Shown here in pieces: positions 63,760-64,000 of a DNA stretch of 64,000 nucleotides (position 1 is the stretch's first letter; every line of letters starts with the position of its first letter). The notes under the pieces were generated by a model. It saw only the letters and a list, made by a program, of their open reading frames with translations, was not told where the DNA came from and searched no databases. Source of the stretch: Paenibacillus tyrphae (lineage in GTDB: Bacteria; Bacillota; Bacilli; Paenibacillales; NBRC-103111); assembly GCF_000722545.1 (NCBI RefSeq), contig NZ_JNVM01000044.1, positions 1 to 64,000 of the forward strand, read 5' to 3'. The translations under genes and the position numbers were made by a program.

Positions 63760-63812
63760 TCGGGAATGAGTCAAGTTCTTGTCAATTTCGGGAATGGATC
63801 AAGTTCTTGTCA
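63760..63812 (-). repeat. 25-bp repeat D, two tandem right copies
   Basis: TCGGGAATGAGTCAAGTTCT plus TGTCA (63760-63784) and TCGGGAATGGATCAAGTTCT plus TGTCA (63788-63812), spaced 28 bp start to start. Both are inverted relative to the copy at 58545-58569. Tandem copies at one end are typical of transposase-binding sites. Confidence 0.65.
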
Positions 63813-63850
63813 CCCGACAAGTCGGTTGCTTTTCATTAAAACACCATAGT

Positions 63851-63908
63851 TTGTTATGCAACCATTTTTGCTTCACAATAAAAATGAACCCAAGTGGTTG
63901 CATAACAA
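63851..63908. repeat. 13-bp perfect inverted repeat
   Basis: TTGTTATGCAACC (63851-63863) and GGTTGCATAACAA (63896-63908) enclose 32 bases. A third partial copy, AATGCAACCTAATTT, follows at about 63934. The layout, including AAAAAAAGCTTGATT beside it, recalls the repeat family of copies A and C but with a different core sequence. Confidence 0.5.
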
Positions 63909-64000
63909 AAAAAGCTTGATTAACAAGGCGTTAAATGCAACCTAATTTAATTCACCGTACAATAGGCCCTTACATTCCATCGTCATACATATCCAAGGTG

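Noticed and set aside
63760..63812. Two direct repeats spaced 28 bp, considered as a minimal CRISPR array
   Set aside because: Only two imperfect copies with a 3-bp gap, no spacer-sized interval and no cas gene; an inverted third copy 5 kb away fits element ends better.

Overview
The window looks like a chromosome segment from a Paenibacillus-type Gram-positive soil bacterium. The support is the gene types: a YesM/YesN two-component pair next to LplA/LplB/LplC-type sugar uptake genes, a YknXYZ-like exporter, LysM-GH18 and SLH pieces, an ABC-F relic, MarR regulators and an NRPS/PKS cluster, with strong AGGAGG ribosome binding sites. No rRNA or tRNA gene and no CRISPR array was recognised.

Layout. 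0-6.3 kb: two-component system, ECF sigma factor and a three-gene MacAB/YknXYZ-type ABC exporter. 6.3-10.3 kb: relic-rich interval with a dispersed repeat, a truncated esterase, a cysteine-rich unknown protein with an odd start, a mini IS-like palindrome, a GNAT enzyme, a kinase fragment and a small Xre regulator. 10.3-22 kb: a polysaccharide/oligosaccharide utilisation locus: Gfo/Idh/MocA oxidoreductase, two permeases, binding lipoprotein, YesN, YesM, a secreted beta-helix protein and a parvulin-like foldase. The binding-protein and foldase genes share the same promoter-plus-upstream-box architecture, which suggests one regulon. 22-28 kb: unknown protein, relics, epoxide hydrolase with MarR, an IS1182-type transposase remnant, a CPBP protease and a TVP38 protein.

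28-43.3 kb is a damaged hybrid NRPS/PKS cluster read right to left. It holds a gene that starts with the tail of an adenylation domain and then has PCP-C-A(Gly?)-PCP; a KS-(dead AT)-carrier gene; a C-A-PCP-C gene whose last C domain lacks the HHxxxDG histidines; and a 5'-truncated, frameshifted A-PCP-TE remnant. A broken ABC-F gene stands upstream. 44.4-49 kb is an intact branched-chain amino-acid-type ABC uptake operon (livFGMHK). 49-54 kb has an NTF2-like protein, a LysM-GH18 spore-type glucosaminidase, DoxX, and the remains of a flavin monooxygenase and an Old Yellow Enzyme gene. 54-56.6 kb has a MarR regulator and a frameshifted MFS exporter with two tandem operator-like repeats between them.

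56.9-63.1 kb has a secreted carbohydrate-binding protein, an SLH remnant, a metallophosphoesterase, and a MalT-type regulator. The metallophosphoesterase carries a C-terminal domain closely resembling domain 4 (the sterol-binding tip) of cholesterol-dependent cytolysins; it is the most unusual single gene in the window. The phosphoesterase and the MalT-type gene lie between inverted copies of a 25-bp repeat. Two further repeat families suggest ends of lost mobile elements. Products are inferred from recognised motifs by reading; no database search was run.
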